DNA of 12,961 nt from Phytoactinopolyspora endophytica (GTDB lineage: Bacteria; Actinomycetota; Actinomycetes; Jiangellales; Jiangellaceae). The translations under genes were made by a program, and so were the position numbers. Shown one piece after another: positions 1-7,234 of this stretch. The stretch covers positions 11,987 to 24,947 of the forward strand of contig NZ_ML142876.1 in assembly GCF_004138495.1 (NCBI RefSeq). The letters run 5' to 3'. How positions within the stretch are numbered: the stretch's first letter is position 1; every line of letters starts with the position of its first letter. Under the pieces are notes generated by a model that did no database searches, was not told the DNA's origin, and saw nothing but the letters and a program-made list of their open reading frames with translations.

Positions 1-236
1 GTATGAGGAGCGCGCAAGACCGAGAACACCCGGTCCAGCCCGTCCTGGTTGACCACGTCGCGCACACCGACAAGATCAACGTTATCCGCCGGGACCTTGA
101 CAGTCAGATCACCTTGCGTGACCCGTAAGACCAGGTACTGGCGCTCTTCTCCTTTGATGACCCGGGACTCGATCGCCTCTATCAGCGCAGCCCCGTGGTG
201 CGGGTAGACAACCGTCTCGCCGACCTTGAAAGTCAT
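1..236 (-). CDS. carD: CarD-family RNA polymerase-binding transcription regulator (partial, C-terminus beyond left edge)
   Basis: Reading the minus strand from the ATG at 236 gives [20 protein letters not shown] and onward, matching the N-terminal RNAP-interacting (Tudor-like) domain of actinobacterial CarD almost residue for residue, including the VYPHHGAA motif, an IKGEE stretch, the [12 protein letters not shown] segment and GVRDVV. CarD binds the RNA polymerase beta subunit and stabilises the open complex at many promoters, notably rRNA promoters; it is essential in mycobacteria. Only about 78 of roughly 160 residues are present; the C-terminal DNA-binding helical domain is cut off by the window edge. 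A purine-rich ribosome site (AAAGGGGA on the minus strand, near 245-253) precedes the ATG. The gene is divergent from an lpqE-like gene, the same pairing as Rv3583c/Rv3584 in M. tuberculosis, which supports both calls. Confidence 0.96.
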   Translation of the reverse strand, partial: MTFKVGETVVYPHHGAALIEAIESRVIKGEERQYLVLRVTQGDLTVKVPADNVDLVGVRDVVNQDGLDRVFSVLRAPH

Positions 237-562
237 ATGTTCCTGTCCCCTTTCCCACGACAAGGATAGCACGACTCTTCCAGACCTCTAGAGCGTTTGC
301 GCTGGTCAGAGGGGAAACTCGAGCTTGACAATCGGCGAGCGACGTGCTTGCGGGTGATCAGCAACACAACGGAAACGCAGGCAGCCTGGCCGCGGCGACG
401 GCGGAGCATCTTCCATCTACCGTGGTCAACGGTAGGACAGAGTGCGTCGGAGCGCGCCCTCGGCCGAACTTCTCACCACCTCCTCACGCCGGCCCGGACA
501 CCGCTCGATACCCTTGAGTCCGGCTCATTCAAGCGAAAGCTGCGTCAAGTCAAGGAGTACCG
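237..562. promoter_or_regulatory. Divergent intergenic region between carD and the lpqE-like gene
   Basis: This 326-bp stretch separates two divergently transcribed genes and should hold both promoters. On the minus strand TATCCT (263-268) fits the actinobacterial TANNNT -10 pattern at a suitable distance from the carD start, but no clear -35 is seen. On the plus strand TTGACA occurs at 325-330 without a convincing -10 at 16-19 bp, and TACCCT at 509-514 is a candidate -10 nearer the lipoprotein gene. A short inverted repeat, AGCG-TTTG-CGCT, lies at 292-303 and a better one at 417-435. An 89-codon open frame at 297-566 lacks a ribosome site and resembles nothing known, so it is not called as a gene. 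Confidence 0.5.
417..435. promoter_or_regulatory. Perfect 7-bp inverted repeat in the carD/lpqE divergent region
   Basis: CTACCGT (417-423) and ACGGTAG (429-435) are perfect inverted copies around the 5-base spacer GGTCA. The site lies between the two divergent start codons, about 127 bp before the lipoprotein start and 181 bp from the carD start. Its size and symmetry fit a dimeric regulator site; a small RNA hairpin is the alternative. No regulator can be named from the sequence. Confidence 0.4.
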
Positions 563-1369
563 GTGAAGTCTGCCGCCCGTCCACGTCGCTCGCCACGGCT
601 CAGGCGCCTCGTCCTGGCCAGTGCTCCGGCGCTGGTACTCATGCTCGCCGGCTGCGAGATGCACGAGCAGACCCAGGGTTGGTACCCACGGTATGACGGT
701 GTGACGGCCGAGGCCGGGGAGATCGGGCTGCGTAACGTCGTCGTGATCGCGGCTCCCAGCGGCCAGGCCACCGTCCTCACGTCGTTCGCGAACCGCGGCG
801 CGGCCGATGACCTGCTCGAGGTCCGTATCGCCGAGGTGACCGCGGAGCCTACGGACGGTCCGCTGGCGATACCGCAGAACGGATACGCGGCGCTCGGCCC
901 GGAGTCCCTCCAGGTCGCACTCGACGGCGTCGACCTGGTTCCCGGGCAGCTGGTCGAGGTCGAGTTCCGGTTCGAGGATGCGCCCCGGACGACGGTCGAC
1001 GCCATCGTCAAGGAGCCGGAGGGCCGATACGCCAACGTCACGTTGACCGAGCCTGAAGAACTCGAGACCGAGGAACCGGCCGGGAACGGCTCCGACGACG
1101 GCGGCACGTCCGGCGACGACGGCGAAGACTCGGGCGAGACCGATGAAGCCGACACAGACGAGCCCTCGGACGACGAGCCCTCGGACGACGAGACCCCGGA
1201 CGACGAGGCCGCGGACGACGCCGCAGGTGACGACGGCACGAGCGATGACTCTACCGAGGCCGACGATGCCGAGGCTGGTGCGTCGGAGGACGACGAGGGA
1301 ACCGAGGGCGCCGAAGACGGGGACGACGGTGCGGGCACCGGCTCCCCGGACGATGCCGAGGCCGGGTAA
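563..1369 (+). CDS. LpqE-like secreted lipoprotein with acidic repeat tail
   Basis: The GTG start at 563 is preceded by AAGGAG at 552-557, five bases away. The 268-residue product has an Arg-rich n-region, a hydrophobic core (about residues 16-29) and a lipobox LAGC with Cys31, so it should be exported and lipid-anchored to the outer face of the membrane. Residues 32-165 form a globular, beta-rich domain (IGLRNVVVIAAP, a TSFANRG segment, GQLVEVEFRFEDA) resembling LpqE and relatives of the PCuAC copper-chaperone fold. The His/Met copper motif of true PCuAC proteins is not evident, so copper binding should not be assumed. Residues 165-268 are dominated by Asp, Glu, Gly and Ser and built on a pentapeptide DDEPS-like repeat. 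Its position divergent from carD matches mycobacterial lpqE. The role of LpqE is not established, so no enzymatic function is proposed. Confidence 0.85.
   Translation: MKSAARPRRSPRLRRLVLASAPALVLMLAGCEMHEQTQGWYPRYDGVTAEAGEIGLRNVVVIAAPSGQATVLTSFANRGAADDLLEVRIAEVTAEPTDGPLAIPQNGYAALGPESLQVALDGVDLVPGQLVEVEFRFEDAPRTTVDAIVKEPEGRYANVTLTEPEELETEEPAGNGSDDGGTSGDDGEDSGETDEADTDEPSDDEPSDDETPDDEAADDAAGDDGTSDDSTEADDAEAGASEDDEGTEGAEDGDDGAGTGSPDDAEAG
1154..1258 (+). repeat. Degenerate 15-bp coding tandem repeat (DDEPS units)
   Basis: Seven consecutive 15-bp units encode pentapeptides of the pattern (D/T)DEPS, DDEPS, DDETP, DDEAA, DDAAG, DDGTS, DDSTE. The first two differ only in their first three bases; later units decay progressively but keep the GAYGAC start. 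The array adds to the acidic tail of the lipoprotein and keeps frame throughout, consistent with expansion by slippage or unequal exchange under coding constraint. Confidence 0.75.
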
Positions 1370-1380
1370 CCACGTCCTCA

Positions 1381-1426
1381 CCGGCCATCGGCCGGGACGA
1401 TCGGCTGCTTGCCACCCGATGGCCGG
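1381..1426 (+). terminator. Hairpin after the lpqE-like gene, probable terminator
   Basis: CCGGCCATCGG (1381-1391) and CCGATGGCCGG (1416-1426) form a perfect 11-bp stem with a 24-base loop, starting 11 bases after the TAA stop. There is no T-tract, which is common for actinobacterial terminators. TCA (1378-1380) and TGA (1431-1433) could extend the stem around a bulge. Just after it, the 11-mer GTGACCGTCGG occurs twice (1430-1440 and 1447-1457). Confidence 0.55.
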
Positions 1427-1542
1427 CTGGTGACCGTCGGAGGTCCGTGACCGTCGGCGGCACATGACATACGGCGCCGACGCTGCTCACCAGCACGTGT
1501 CTGCCGGCTCACCAGCGACGCCTGTTGGCGTGGTCGGATACA

Positions 1543-1623
1543 CGTTCGGTACTGTTCCGGCCTCGAACGACGCTGATAATACCGGCATGTGGGCGACTAT
1601 GTGATCTACTCGGAACATCACAT
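1543..1623 (+). promoter_or_regulatory. Putative lacI-family gene promoter with two inverted repeats
   Basis: GATAAT at 1575-1580 matches five of six bases of the -10 consensus; no good -35 is seen. Two inverted repeats flank it. CGTTCG (1543-1548) and CGAACG (1564-1569) lie upstream with a 15-base spacer, over the expected -35 region. ATGTGAT (1599-1605) and ATCACAT (1617-1623) lie downstream with an 11-base spacer, about 32 bases before the start codon. Neither resembles the GAAACCGGTTTC palindrome at uxaC, so simple autoregulation through the same site is not supported. The rest of 1430-1655 shows no gene. Confidence 0.4.
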
Positions 1624-1655
1624 CCGACTGGTCAGAGGTGAGGACGCGGCAGAAT

Positions 1656-2693
1656 ATGAGTAACCGCTCTCAGAGTTCTGAACGAGCACACGCCCAAGTC
1701 TCGGTCGAGCGCGTGACGATCGGGCTTGTGGCCAAGACCGCCGGCGTCTCCCGAGCGACCGTGTCGCGCGTGATGAATGGAAACCCGCGGGTGGCCCAGG
1801 ACCTGGCCCAACGCGTGCGACGCGCCGCTGAAGAGCTCGGATACGCACCAAGCCCGGTGGCGCGGAGCCTGGCACTGGGCCGCACCGGTATCATCGCGAT
1901 GCTCGTTCCGGACCTCGGCAACCCCATGTTCCAGGGGATCCTGCACGGCCTGACCGACGCGGCGGCCCAAGAGAACTACCGGCTACTGGTGGCGGACTCG
2001 AATGAGAACCTCCATGAGGAGCCAGTGCTCGCCATCGAGGCGCGCCGACGCTGTGACGGGCTGGTGCTCTGCGCGCCTCGCATGCCCGCCGAGCAGCTCC
2101 TCGACCTCGCCCCTCAGCTCGCACCGTTCGTGCTGATCAACCGGGAGCTGCCCGGATTCGCCACGCCGTCGCTCACCATCGACTTCGCGGCGGGAATCCG
2201 GGACCTGGTCACGCACCTGCTCAGCCTGGGACATCGTCGCCTGGCCTACCTTGCCGGGCCGGACACCAGCGCATCCAACCATGCCCGGGTGCAGGCGCTG
2301 CACAAGGCGGCTGAGGGCACGTTCGAACTGGTCGAGCTGCCATGCGGCGCCACGTTCGCCGACGGTCACGCCGTCGCCGACCAGCTCACTGATCTTCAGG
2401 TCACGGCCGTCGTCGCCTACAACGACCTGGTGGCCTTCGGAACTCTCAGCCGGCTGCACGAGCTGGGCATCAACGTGCCTGCGCAGATGTCGATCGTCGG
2501 GTTCGACGACATCCCGTTCGTCCGGTACACCACACCCCCGCTCACCACCGCGTCCGTCCCGATGGACCAGCTGGGCCCGCAGGCATGGGAACGACTCTGG
2601 GCACTGATGAACGACAAGAGTCCTGAGGAGAACGTCCACGTCCGCCCTCGCCTAGAGGTCAGGGGCAGCACGGGCCCCGCACCCTCCCGCTGA
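1656..2693 (+). CDS. LacI-family transcriptional regulator of the uronate locus
   Basis: The 345-residue product has an N-terminal LacI helix-turn-helix (about residues 21-44, with AGVSRATVSRVMNG), a hinge (YAPSPVARSLALGRTG, about 64-78) and a periplasmic-binding-protein-like effector domain running to the C-terminus (GIIAMLVPDLGNPMFQ, VVAYNDLVAFG, SIVGFDDIPFVRY, TTPPLTTASVPM). It should act as a dimeric DNA-binding repressor released by a sugar or sugar acid. An ATG at 1656 is preferred, using the GAGGTGAGGA ribosome site at 1635-1644; an in-frame GTG at 1638 would add six residues but overlaps that site. uxaC follows after 118 bp, with a LacI-type palindrome in its promoter, so the uxaC operon is the likely target. 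The inducer is inferred to be a hexuronate or a derived intermediate. Confidence 0.93.
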   Translation: MSNRSQSSERAHAQVSVERVTIGLVAKTAGVSRATVSRVMNGNPRVAQDLAQRVRRAAEELGYAPSPVARSLALGRTGIIAMLVPDLGNPMFQGILHGLTDAAAQENYRLLVADSNENLHEEPVLAIEARRRCDGLVLCAPRMPAEQLLDLAPQLAPFVLINRELPGFATPSLTIDFAAGIRDLVTHLLSLGHRRLAYLAGPDTSASNHARVQALHKAAEGTFELVELPCGATFADGHAVADQLTDLQVTAVVAYNDLVAFGTLSRLHELGINVPAQMSIVGFDDIPFVRYTTPPLTTASVPMDQLGPQAWERLWALMNDKSPEENVHVRPRLEVRGSTGPAPSR

Positions 2694-2735
2694 GCATCAC
2701 CGCCCACACGTCATCGGAGATAGCGGTTCTGTTAT

Positions 2736-2747
2736 GAAACCGGTTTC
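2736..2747. promoter_or_regulatory. LacI-family operator GAAACCGGTTTC
   Basis: GAAACCGGTTTC is a perfect 12-bp palindrome with the central CG typical of LacI/GalR/CcpA-family operators. It lies three bases upstream of a TATGCT -10 element, so a bound repressor would block RNA polymerase. The regulator gene encoded immediately upstream carries the VSRATVSRV recognition-helix region expected for such sites. No second copy was noticed elsewhere in the window. Confidence 0.75.
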
Positions 2748-2750
2748 CGC

Positions 2751-2805
2751 TATGCTGGCGCCAGTGACCACCGAACGGGCACAGGTGTCAAAGCTGGGCA
2801 AGGAG
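2751..2805 (+). promoter_or_regulatory. uxaC promoter -10 and ribosome binding site
   Basis: TATGCT (2751-2756) fits the TANNNT -10 consensus. The bases 17-18 bp upstream (TTCTGT or TCTGTT, 2727-2733) are a poor -35, so activity may be weak or need help. Transcription would begin near 2763, giving a leader of about 50 nucleotides that ends in AAGGAG (2800-2805), six bases before the ATG at 2812. Confidence 0.5.
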
Positions 2806-2811
2806 TGGGTA

Positions 2812-4224
2812 ATGGCTGAAGTGGACATGCACGACGACCGTCTCTTGCCACCGGAAGCGTCGGTGCGGACGGTGGCACGAGAGCTTTACGCGCAGGTGAG
2901 AGACCTTCCGCTGCTCTGTCCGCATGGACACGTGGATCCGGCGCTGCTGGCCGACGACGAGCCGTTCCCCGACCCGGCGTGGCTGTTCATCATTCCCGAT
3001 CACTACGTGCATCGGATGCTGCACTCGGCACGCATCCCGCACGAAGAGTTGGGGCTGGTCGACGTCGATGGAGAGCAGCGAGAGACCGATTCCCGACGCG
3101 TATGGAAGCGGCTCTGCGAGAACTGGCACCTCTTCAGCGGCACCCCCAGCAAGATCTGGCTGGAGATGGAGCTCGCGGAGGTGTTCGGAATCACCACTCG
3201 GCTGGCCGCGGATACCGCCGACCACGTCTACGACGAGCTGCTCGAGCGGCTGGCCCAGCCGGAATACAGGCCACGGGCCCTGTTCGAGCGGTTCAACATC
3301 GAGGTACTCGCCACGACGGACGACGCCACCGATCGGCTCGAGACCCACCAACGGATCCGGGACGATGCCTGGACCGGCAAGGTCATCCCGACGTACCGGC
3401 CGGACAAGGTCCTCGACCCCGACCAGCCGACGTTCCACGCGTCGCTGAAGCTGCTGGGTGAGGTGACCGGCCAGGACACGATGTCGTATATCGGTTACCT
3501 GACGGCGCTCCGGCAGCGACGCGAGCACTTCCGCCGGATGGGTGCCACCGCCACCGACCACGGCCACCCGAGCGCCTACACCGTGGAACTGTCGGAGACC
3601 GACGCGGAGAAGCTGTTCCGCCGGGTCACCGAAGGTGAGTACGACGCCACTGACGCTGAACAGTTCCGTGGTCACATGCTCATGCAGATGGCGAAGATGA
3701 GCCTCGAGGATGGCCTCGTCATGCAGCTACACCCGGGCTCGGTGCGCAACCACGACCGGCGCCTGCTGGACCGCTACGGTCTGGACAAGGGCGCCGACAT
3801 CCCCGGCCCGACCGACTACGTGAACCACCTCAAGCCGCTGCTCAATAAATACGGCAACGAGCCCGGCTTCACTTTCGTCGCGTTCACGCTCGACGAGGCC
3901 GCGTATTCGCGCGAGCTCGCTCCCCTCGCCGGCTACTATCCGGCGATGCAGCTCGGGCCGGCCTGGTGGTTCTATGACAGCCCGCACGGCATCCGCCGGT
4001 ACCGCGAGCTCGTCACGGAGACCGCCGGTTTCTACAACACAGCCGGGTTCAACGACGACACGCGTGCCTTCGCGTCGATCCCGGTCCGGCATGACGTCGC
4101 ACGGCGGATCGACTGCGGTTACCTCGCGCAGCTCGTCATCGAGCACCGGATGGCGCTTGACGAGGCGCATGAGGTCGCCCACGCGTTGGCGTACGGCCGG
4201 GCCAAGGAGGTGTACCGGCTGTGA
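2812..4224 (+). CDS. uxaC: Glucuronate isomerase (uronate isomerase)
   Basis: UxaC interconverts D-glucuronate and D-fructuronate (also galacturonate and tagaturonate), the first cytoplasmic step of hexuronate breakdown. The 470-residue product equals the usual family length and shows its blocks: the metal-site HGHVDP near residues 38-43, FNIEVLATTDD, PTYRPDKVLDPD, MQLHPGSVRNHDRRLL, GPAWWFYDSPHGIRRYRE and a C-terminal DDTRAFASIPVRHDVARRID block. It belongs to the amidohydrolase-like superfamily. The ATG at 2812 is chosen because AAGGAG sits six bases upstream. An in-frame ATG at 2734 would add 26 residues, but it lies against the operator palindrome and upstream of the predicted transcript start. 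It is the first gene of the probable operon with the uxuB-like and Gfo/Idh genes and is likely repressed by the upstream LacI-family protein. Confidence 0.95.
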   Translation: MAEVDMHDDRLLPPEASVRTVARELYAQVRDLPLLCPHGHVDPALLADDEPFPDPAWLFIIPDHYVHRMLHSARIPHEELGLVDVDGEQRETDSRRVWKRLCENWHLFSGTPSKIWLEMELAEVFGITTRLAADTADHVYDELLERLAQPEYRPRALFERFNIEVLATTDDATDRLETHQRIRDDAWTGKVIPTYRPDKVLDPDQPTFHASLKLLGEVTGQDTMSYIGYLTALRQRREHFRRMGATATDHGHPSAYTVELSETDAEKLFRRVTEGEYDATDAEQFRGHMLMQMAKMSLEDGLVMQLHPGSVRNHDRRLLDRYGLDKGADIPGPTDYVNHLKPLLNKYGNEPGFTFVAFTLDEAAYSRELAPLAGYYPAMQLGPAWWFYDSPHGIRRYRELVTETAGFYNTAGFNDDTRAFASIPVRHDVARRIDCGYLAQLVIEHRMALDEAHEVAHALAYGRAKEVYRL

Positions 4225-4329
4225 GGTCATCCGGGTGCCGCGGCCAGCAGCCGTCCAGGACCCCGCTCCACGGCATCCTGTCGTGACTCTCACTCCGCAC
4301 CGAACACGCGACACTCGAAAGGGCATCAC

Positions 4330-5799
4330 GTGACCGATCGTCTGGGCCTCGCCAACCTGACCAGCGTTCCCGAGCCGGCTCGACCTGGCTACGATCCACA
4401 AGACCTCAGCGTCGGCCTGGTGCATCTCGGCGCCGGCGCGTTCTTCCGGGCGCACCAGGCCTGGTACACCCATAAGCTCGCCGAGAACGGTGACCACGGA
4501 TGGGGGATCCTCGCGAGCAGCCAGCGCTCCGCGACGGTCACCGATCAGCTGGCGGCTCAAGACGGTCTGTACAGCGTGCTCGAACGGCCGACACACGCAG
4601 ATCCGGTGGCACGCGTCGTCGGTGTGATCCGGGGCACCGCGTCCGCCGCGGCGGATCCGCAGCCGATCATCGACGCCATCGCCGACCCGGGCGTCCACGC
4701 GGTGACCTTGACCGTGACGGAGAAGGGATACCGGGCCGACGGCGGACGGCTCCGGCTCGACCCCGAGATCCAGGCCGACCTGGACGGCCACACACCCGTG
4801 ACCGTCGTCGGTCAGCTCGTCAGGGGCCTGCAGAAGCGAGCCGCCGTGGGCGCCGGACCCATCGCGCTCATCTCGTGCGACAACCTCAGCGACAACGGCG
4901 CGGTCCTGCACCGGCTGGTTCACGACTTCGCGGACCGGCTGCCCGGCGCAGACGCGCCGCGGACCCGCGAGTTCATCGAGCGGCAGGTGACGTTCCCCTC
5001 TACCATGGTGGACCGGATCGTGCCGGCCACCGCCGACGCCGACCGCGACGAGGTCCGGCGGCTGCTCGGCCTCCGGGATGAGGCGGTCGTCGTCGCCGAG
5101 CCGTTCATCCAATGGGTGATCACCGACGAGTTCCTCGGGCCGCGCCCAGCATGGGAGAAGGTAGGCGCCACCCTCACCCGGGACGTCGCGGGATACGAAC
5201 GGGTCAAGCTCCGGCTGCTCAACGCCACCCATTCACTGATCGCGTACCTTGGAGCGCTGGCCGGTTACGAGACCATCGCACAAGCGCTTGCAGACCCGCG
5301 GATCGAAGGCGCGGCGCGGAAGCTTTCCGACCAGGACACCATGCCTACGCTCGTCGCACCCGACGGGATGGACCTCACCGCCTATCGCGAGGACGTGCTG
5401 GACCGGTTCGCCAACCCGGCCCTCGGCCACCGGACCGCCCAGGTCGCCATGGACGGGAGCCAGAAGCTGCCGCAGCGCATCCTGTCCACTGTCCGGGAAC
5501 GGCGTGCCGCCGGCGCCACCCCGGCCGTCGGCGCGCTGCTGGTCGCGGCCTGGATGCGGTTCCTCCTCGGCCGGGACGACGACGGGCGCCTGCTCGACGT
5601 CTCCGACCCGATGGCTCAGCGGCTGATCTCGCTGATCCAGCGCGCGGTCCCCGCCGAGGAGACGGTGCGCGGGGTCTTCGGCGTCACCGAGATCTTCGGC
5701 GAGGACCTCGCCGAGGACGACGAGCTGGTCAGGGCGGTCGCATCATGGTATGGGTCGCTTCGTGACTTCGGCGTCGCCGACACACTGAGCACCCTGTGA
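4330..5799 (+). CDS. uxuB: Mannitol dehydrogenase family oxidoreductase, probable fructuronate reductase (mannonate oxidoreductase)
   Basis: The GTG start at 4330 has GAAAGG (4316-4321) eight bases upstream. The 489-residue protein has the N-terminal nucleotide-binding motif GLVHLGAGAFFRAHQ (about 29-43), a TVTEKGY block (128-134), the CDN motif at 183-185, FPSTMVDRIVP (222-232), and the catalytic signature K-x4-N-x2-H as K293, N298 and H301 in KLRLLNATHS. These define the polyol-specific long-chain dehydrogenase family (mannitol dehydrogenase, UxuB, UxaB). Beside uxaC the most likely reaction is NADH-dependent reduction of fructuronate to D-mannonate. Tagaturonate reductase (UxaB) or another polyol dehydrogenase is possible, since motifs alone do not separate them. 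The gene starts 105 bp after uxaC; that gap holds no gene or clear hairpin, so co-transcription is likely. Confidence 0.88.
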   Translation: MTDRLGLANLTSVPEPARPGYDPQDLSVGLVHLGAGAFFRAHQAWYTHKLAENGDHGWGILASSQRSATVTDQLAAQDGLYSVLERPTHADPVARVVGVIRGTASAAADPQPIIDAIADPGVHAVTLTVTEKGYRADGGRLRLDPEIQADLDGHTPVTVVGQLVRGLQKRAAVGAGPIALISCDNLSDNGAVLHRLVHDFADRLPGADAPRTREFIERQVTFPSTMVDRIVPATADADRDEVRRLLGLRDEAVVVAEPFIQWVITDEFLGPRPAWEKVGATLTRDVAGYERVKLRLLNATHSLIAYLGALAGYETIAQALADPRIEGAARKLSDQDTMPTLVAPDGMDLTAYREDVLDRFANPALGHRTAQVAMDGSQKLPQRILSTVRERRAAGATPAVGALLVAAWMRFLLGRDDDGRLLDVSDPMAQRLISLIQRAVPAEETVRGVFGVTEIFGEDLAEDDELVRAVASWYGSLRDFGVADTLSTL

Positions 5800-5848
5800 G
5801 CGCCGGTCAGCGGCACGACAGCACAACAACTCACCAAGGAGCATGACC

Positions 5849-7168
5849 ATGGGGAAGAAGCGATACGCGATCGTGGGGCTCGGGTCCCGGTCGCGGATGT
5901 ACACGCGGGCGCTGCTGACCGACCACCGCGACGACGGTGAGCTGGCGGCTCTGTGCGACGTGAACCAGACCCGGATGGACTTCCAGAACAAGTGGTTCGC
6001 CGACGAGTTCCACGCCGACCCCGTGCCGGCCTACGACGCGTCGGACTTCCACCGGATGCTGGACGAGCAGCGCGTGGACGCGGTTATCGTGACGTCCGTG
6101 GACCGCACTCACGACCACTACATCGTCGAAGCGATGAAGACCGGCCGCGACGTGATCACGGAGAAGCCGCTGACCACCGACGAGGCCAAGTGTCAGCGGA
6201 TTCTCGACGCTCAGGCGGACACCGGCCGCGACCTCACGGTGACATTTAACTACCGCTACGCACCTCGCAACAGCAAGGTGCGCGAGATCATCGCTTCGGG
6301 CGCCATCGGCGACGTCGTGTCCGTGCACTTCGAATGGCTGCTCGACACCCGGCACGGCGCGGACTACTTCCGCCGCTGGCACCGGGACAAGCGGAACTCC
6401 GGTGGGTTGATGATCCACAAGTCCAGCCACCACTTCGACCTGGTGAACTGGTGGCTTGGTGCCGTGCCGGAGACGGTGTTCGGCTTCGGCGGCCTGAAGT
6501 TCTACGGCTGGGACAACGCAGAGGCGCGCGGTGAGGCGGCCCGCAGCTACCGCAGCCACGGCAGCGACGACCTCGCCACCAACCCCTGGGCCATCGACCT
6601 GGCCGAATCGCCGGAGCTGAAGGGACTGTACCTGGACGCCGAGCATGAGGACGGGTACGTGCGGGACCGCAACGTGTTCACCGACGGGATCAGCATCGAG
6701 GACGATATGGCGGTGCTGGCCAGGTACAACACCGGGGCCACTCTCACCTACCACCTGACGGCGTACTCGCCGTGGGAGGGCTACCGGGTCGGGTTCAACG
6801 GCACCAAGGGCCGGCTCGAACTCGACGTCGTAGAGCGTTCCTATGTCTCCGGCGGCGTGATCGACCCCAACGCGGCCGGAGCCGACCAGCCCGGAAACGA
6901 ACCCATCGACCGCACCCGCCTCACGTTGCGGCCGCACTGGGAGAAGCCGCAGGCCGTAGAGCTCCAGGAAGAGGGCGGCGGCGGCCACGGCGGTGGTGAC
7001 CGGCGGCTGCTGGCCGACGTGTTCAGCCGGCGCCGTGAGCCGGACCCGCTGGGCCGTGCGGCCGGGCACACCGACGGTGCCTACGCGATGCTGACCGGGG
7101 CGGCCGCCAACCGCGCCTTCGCCACCGGTCTGCCCGTGGCGATCTCGGATCTGGTGACCTTCCCGTAG
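5849..7168 (+). CDS. Gfo/Idh/MocA family NAD(P)-dependent oxidoreductase
   Basis: The product (439 residues) starts with a Rossmann nucleotide-binding fold: YAIVGLGSRSRMY with the GxG-type loop at 10-15, and the acidic CDVNQ end of beta-2. The family signature EKP is at 105-107 (VITEKPLT), with K106 the expected catalytic lysine. The C-terminal domain carries the histidine-rich active-site segment GGLMIHKSSHHFDLVNWW (185-202). It is longer than the typical 330-390 residues, with extra sequence around 215-285 and a GGGGHGGGD loop near 377-384. The ATG at 5849 is preferred because AAGGAG (5836-5841) is seven bases away; the ATG at 5843 would be only one base from it. The gene lies 49 bp after uxuB and is last in the probable operon, so a sugar or sugar-acid substrate is inferred, but it cannot be named. 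Confidence 0.9.
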   Translation: MGKKRYAIVGLGSRSRMYTRALLTDHRDDGELAALCDVNQTRMDFQNKWFADEFHADPVPAYDASDFHRMLDEQRVDAVIVTSVDRTHDHYIVEAMKTGRDVITEKPLTTDEAKCQRILDAQADTGRDLTVTFNYRYAPRNSKVREIIASGAIGDVVSVHFEWLLDTRHGADYFRRWHRDKRNSGGLMIHKSSHHFDLVNWWLGAVPETVFGFGGLKFYGWDNAEARGEAARSYRSHGSDDLATNPWAIDLAESPELKGLYLDAEHEDGYVRDRNVFTDGISIEDDMAVLARYNTGATLTYHLTAYSPWEGYRVGFNGTKGRLELDVVERSYVSGGVIDPNAAGADQPGNEPIDRTRLTLRPHWEKPQAVELQEEGGGGHGGGDRRLLADVFSRRREPDPLGRAAGHTDGAYAMLTGAAANRAFATGLPVAISDLVTFP

Positions 7169-7186
7169 CCTCTGGGGCCACTGCCG

Positions 7187-7234
7187 ACGTCGTACGTCCG
7201 CCGTCCCTGCCGGGACCGGCGGGCGTACACACGT
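7187..7234. terminator. Bidirectional terminator between convergent genes
   Basis: The arms 7192-7207 and 7212-7228 pair as GTACGTCCGCCGTCCC against GGGACCGGCGGGCGTAC, with one T-G wobble, one bulged base and a TGCC tetraloop. Flanking ACGT copies (7187-7190, 7231-7234) can extend the stem past a small internal loop. It fills the gap between the Gfo/Idh stop and the acyl-CoA dehydrogenase stop (whose complement begins at 7234) and is symmetrical enough to end transcription from both sides. There is no T-tract. Confidence 0.8.

Noticed and set aside
325..330. TTGACA as a complete sigma-70-type promoter for the lipoprotein gene
   Set aside because: No TANNNT-like -10 occurs at 16-19 bp downstream, so it is reported only as an isolated hexamer.
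1154..1258. Possible CRISPR or intergenic satellite array
   Set aside because: The 15-bp units have no spacers, stay in frame, and encode the acidic pentapeptide repeat of the lipoprotein.
545..1465. Minus-strand frames opposite the lpqE-like gene, including a Ser-rich one and one with repeated GLVVR units
   Set aside because: Their repeats are only the complement of the Asp/Glu-rich coding repeat in the lipoprotein tail.
2734..2811. N-terminal extension of UxaC from the ATG at 2734
   Set aside because: It overlaps the operator and -10 element, lacks a ribosome site, and would exceed the family length; the ATG at 2812 fits all three points.
3727..5232. 501-codon minus-strand open frame spanning the end of uxaC and the first part of uxuB
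   Set aside because: It is antisense to two clearly recognised genes, its translation is compositionally odd with no recognisable domain, and long antisense frames are common in GC-rich coding DNA.
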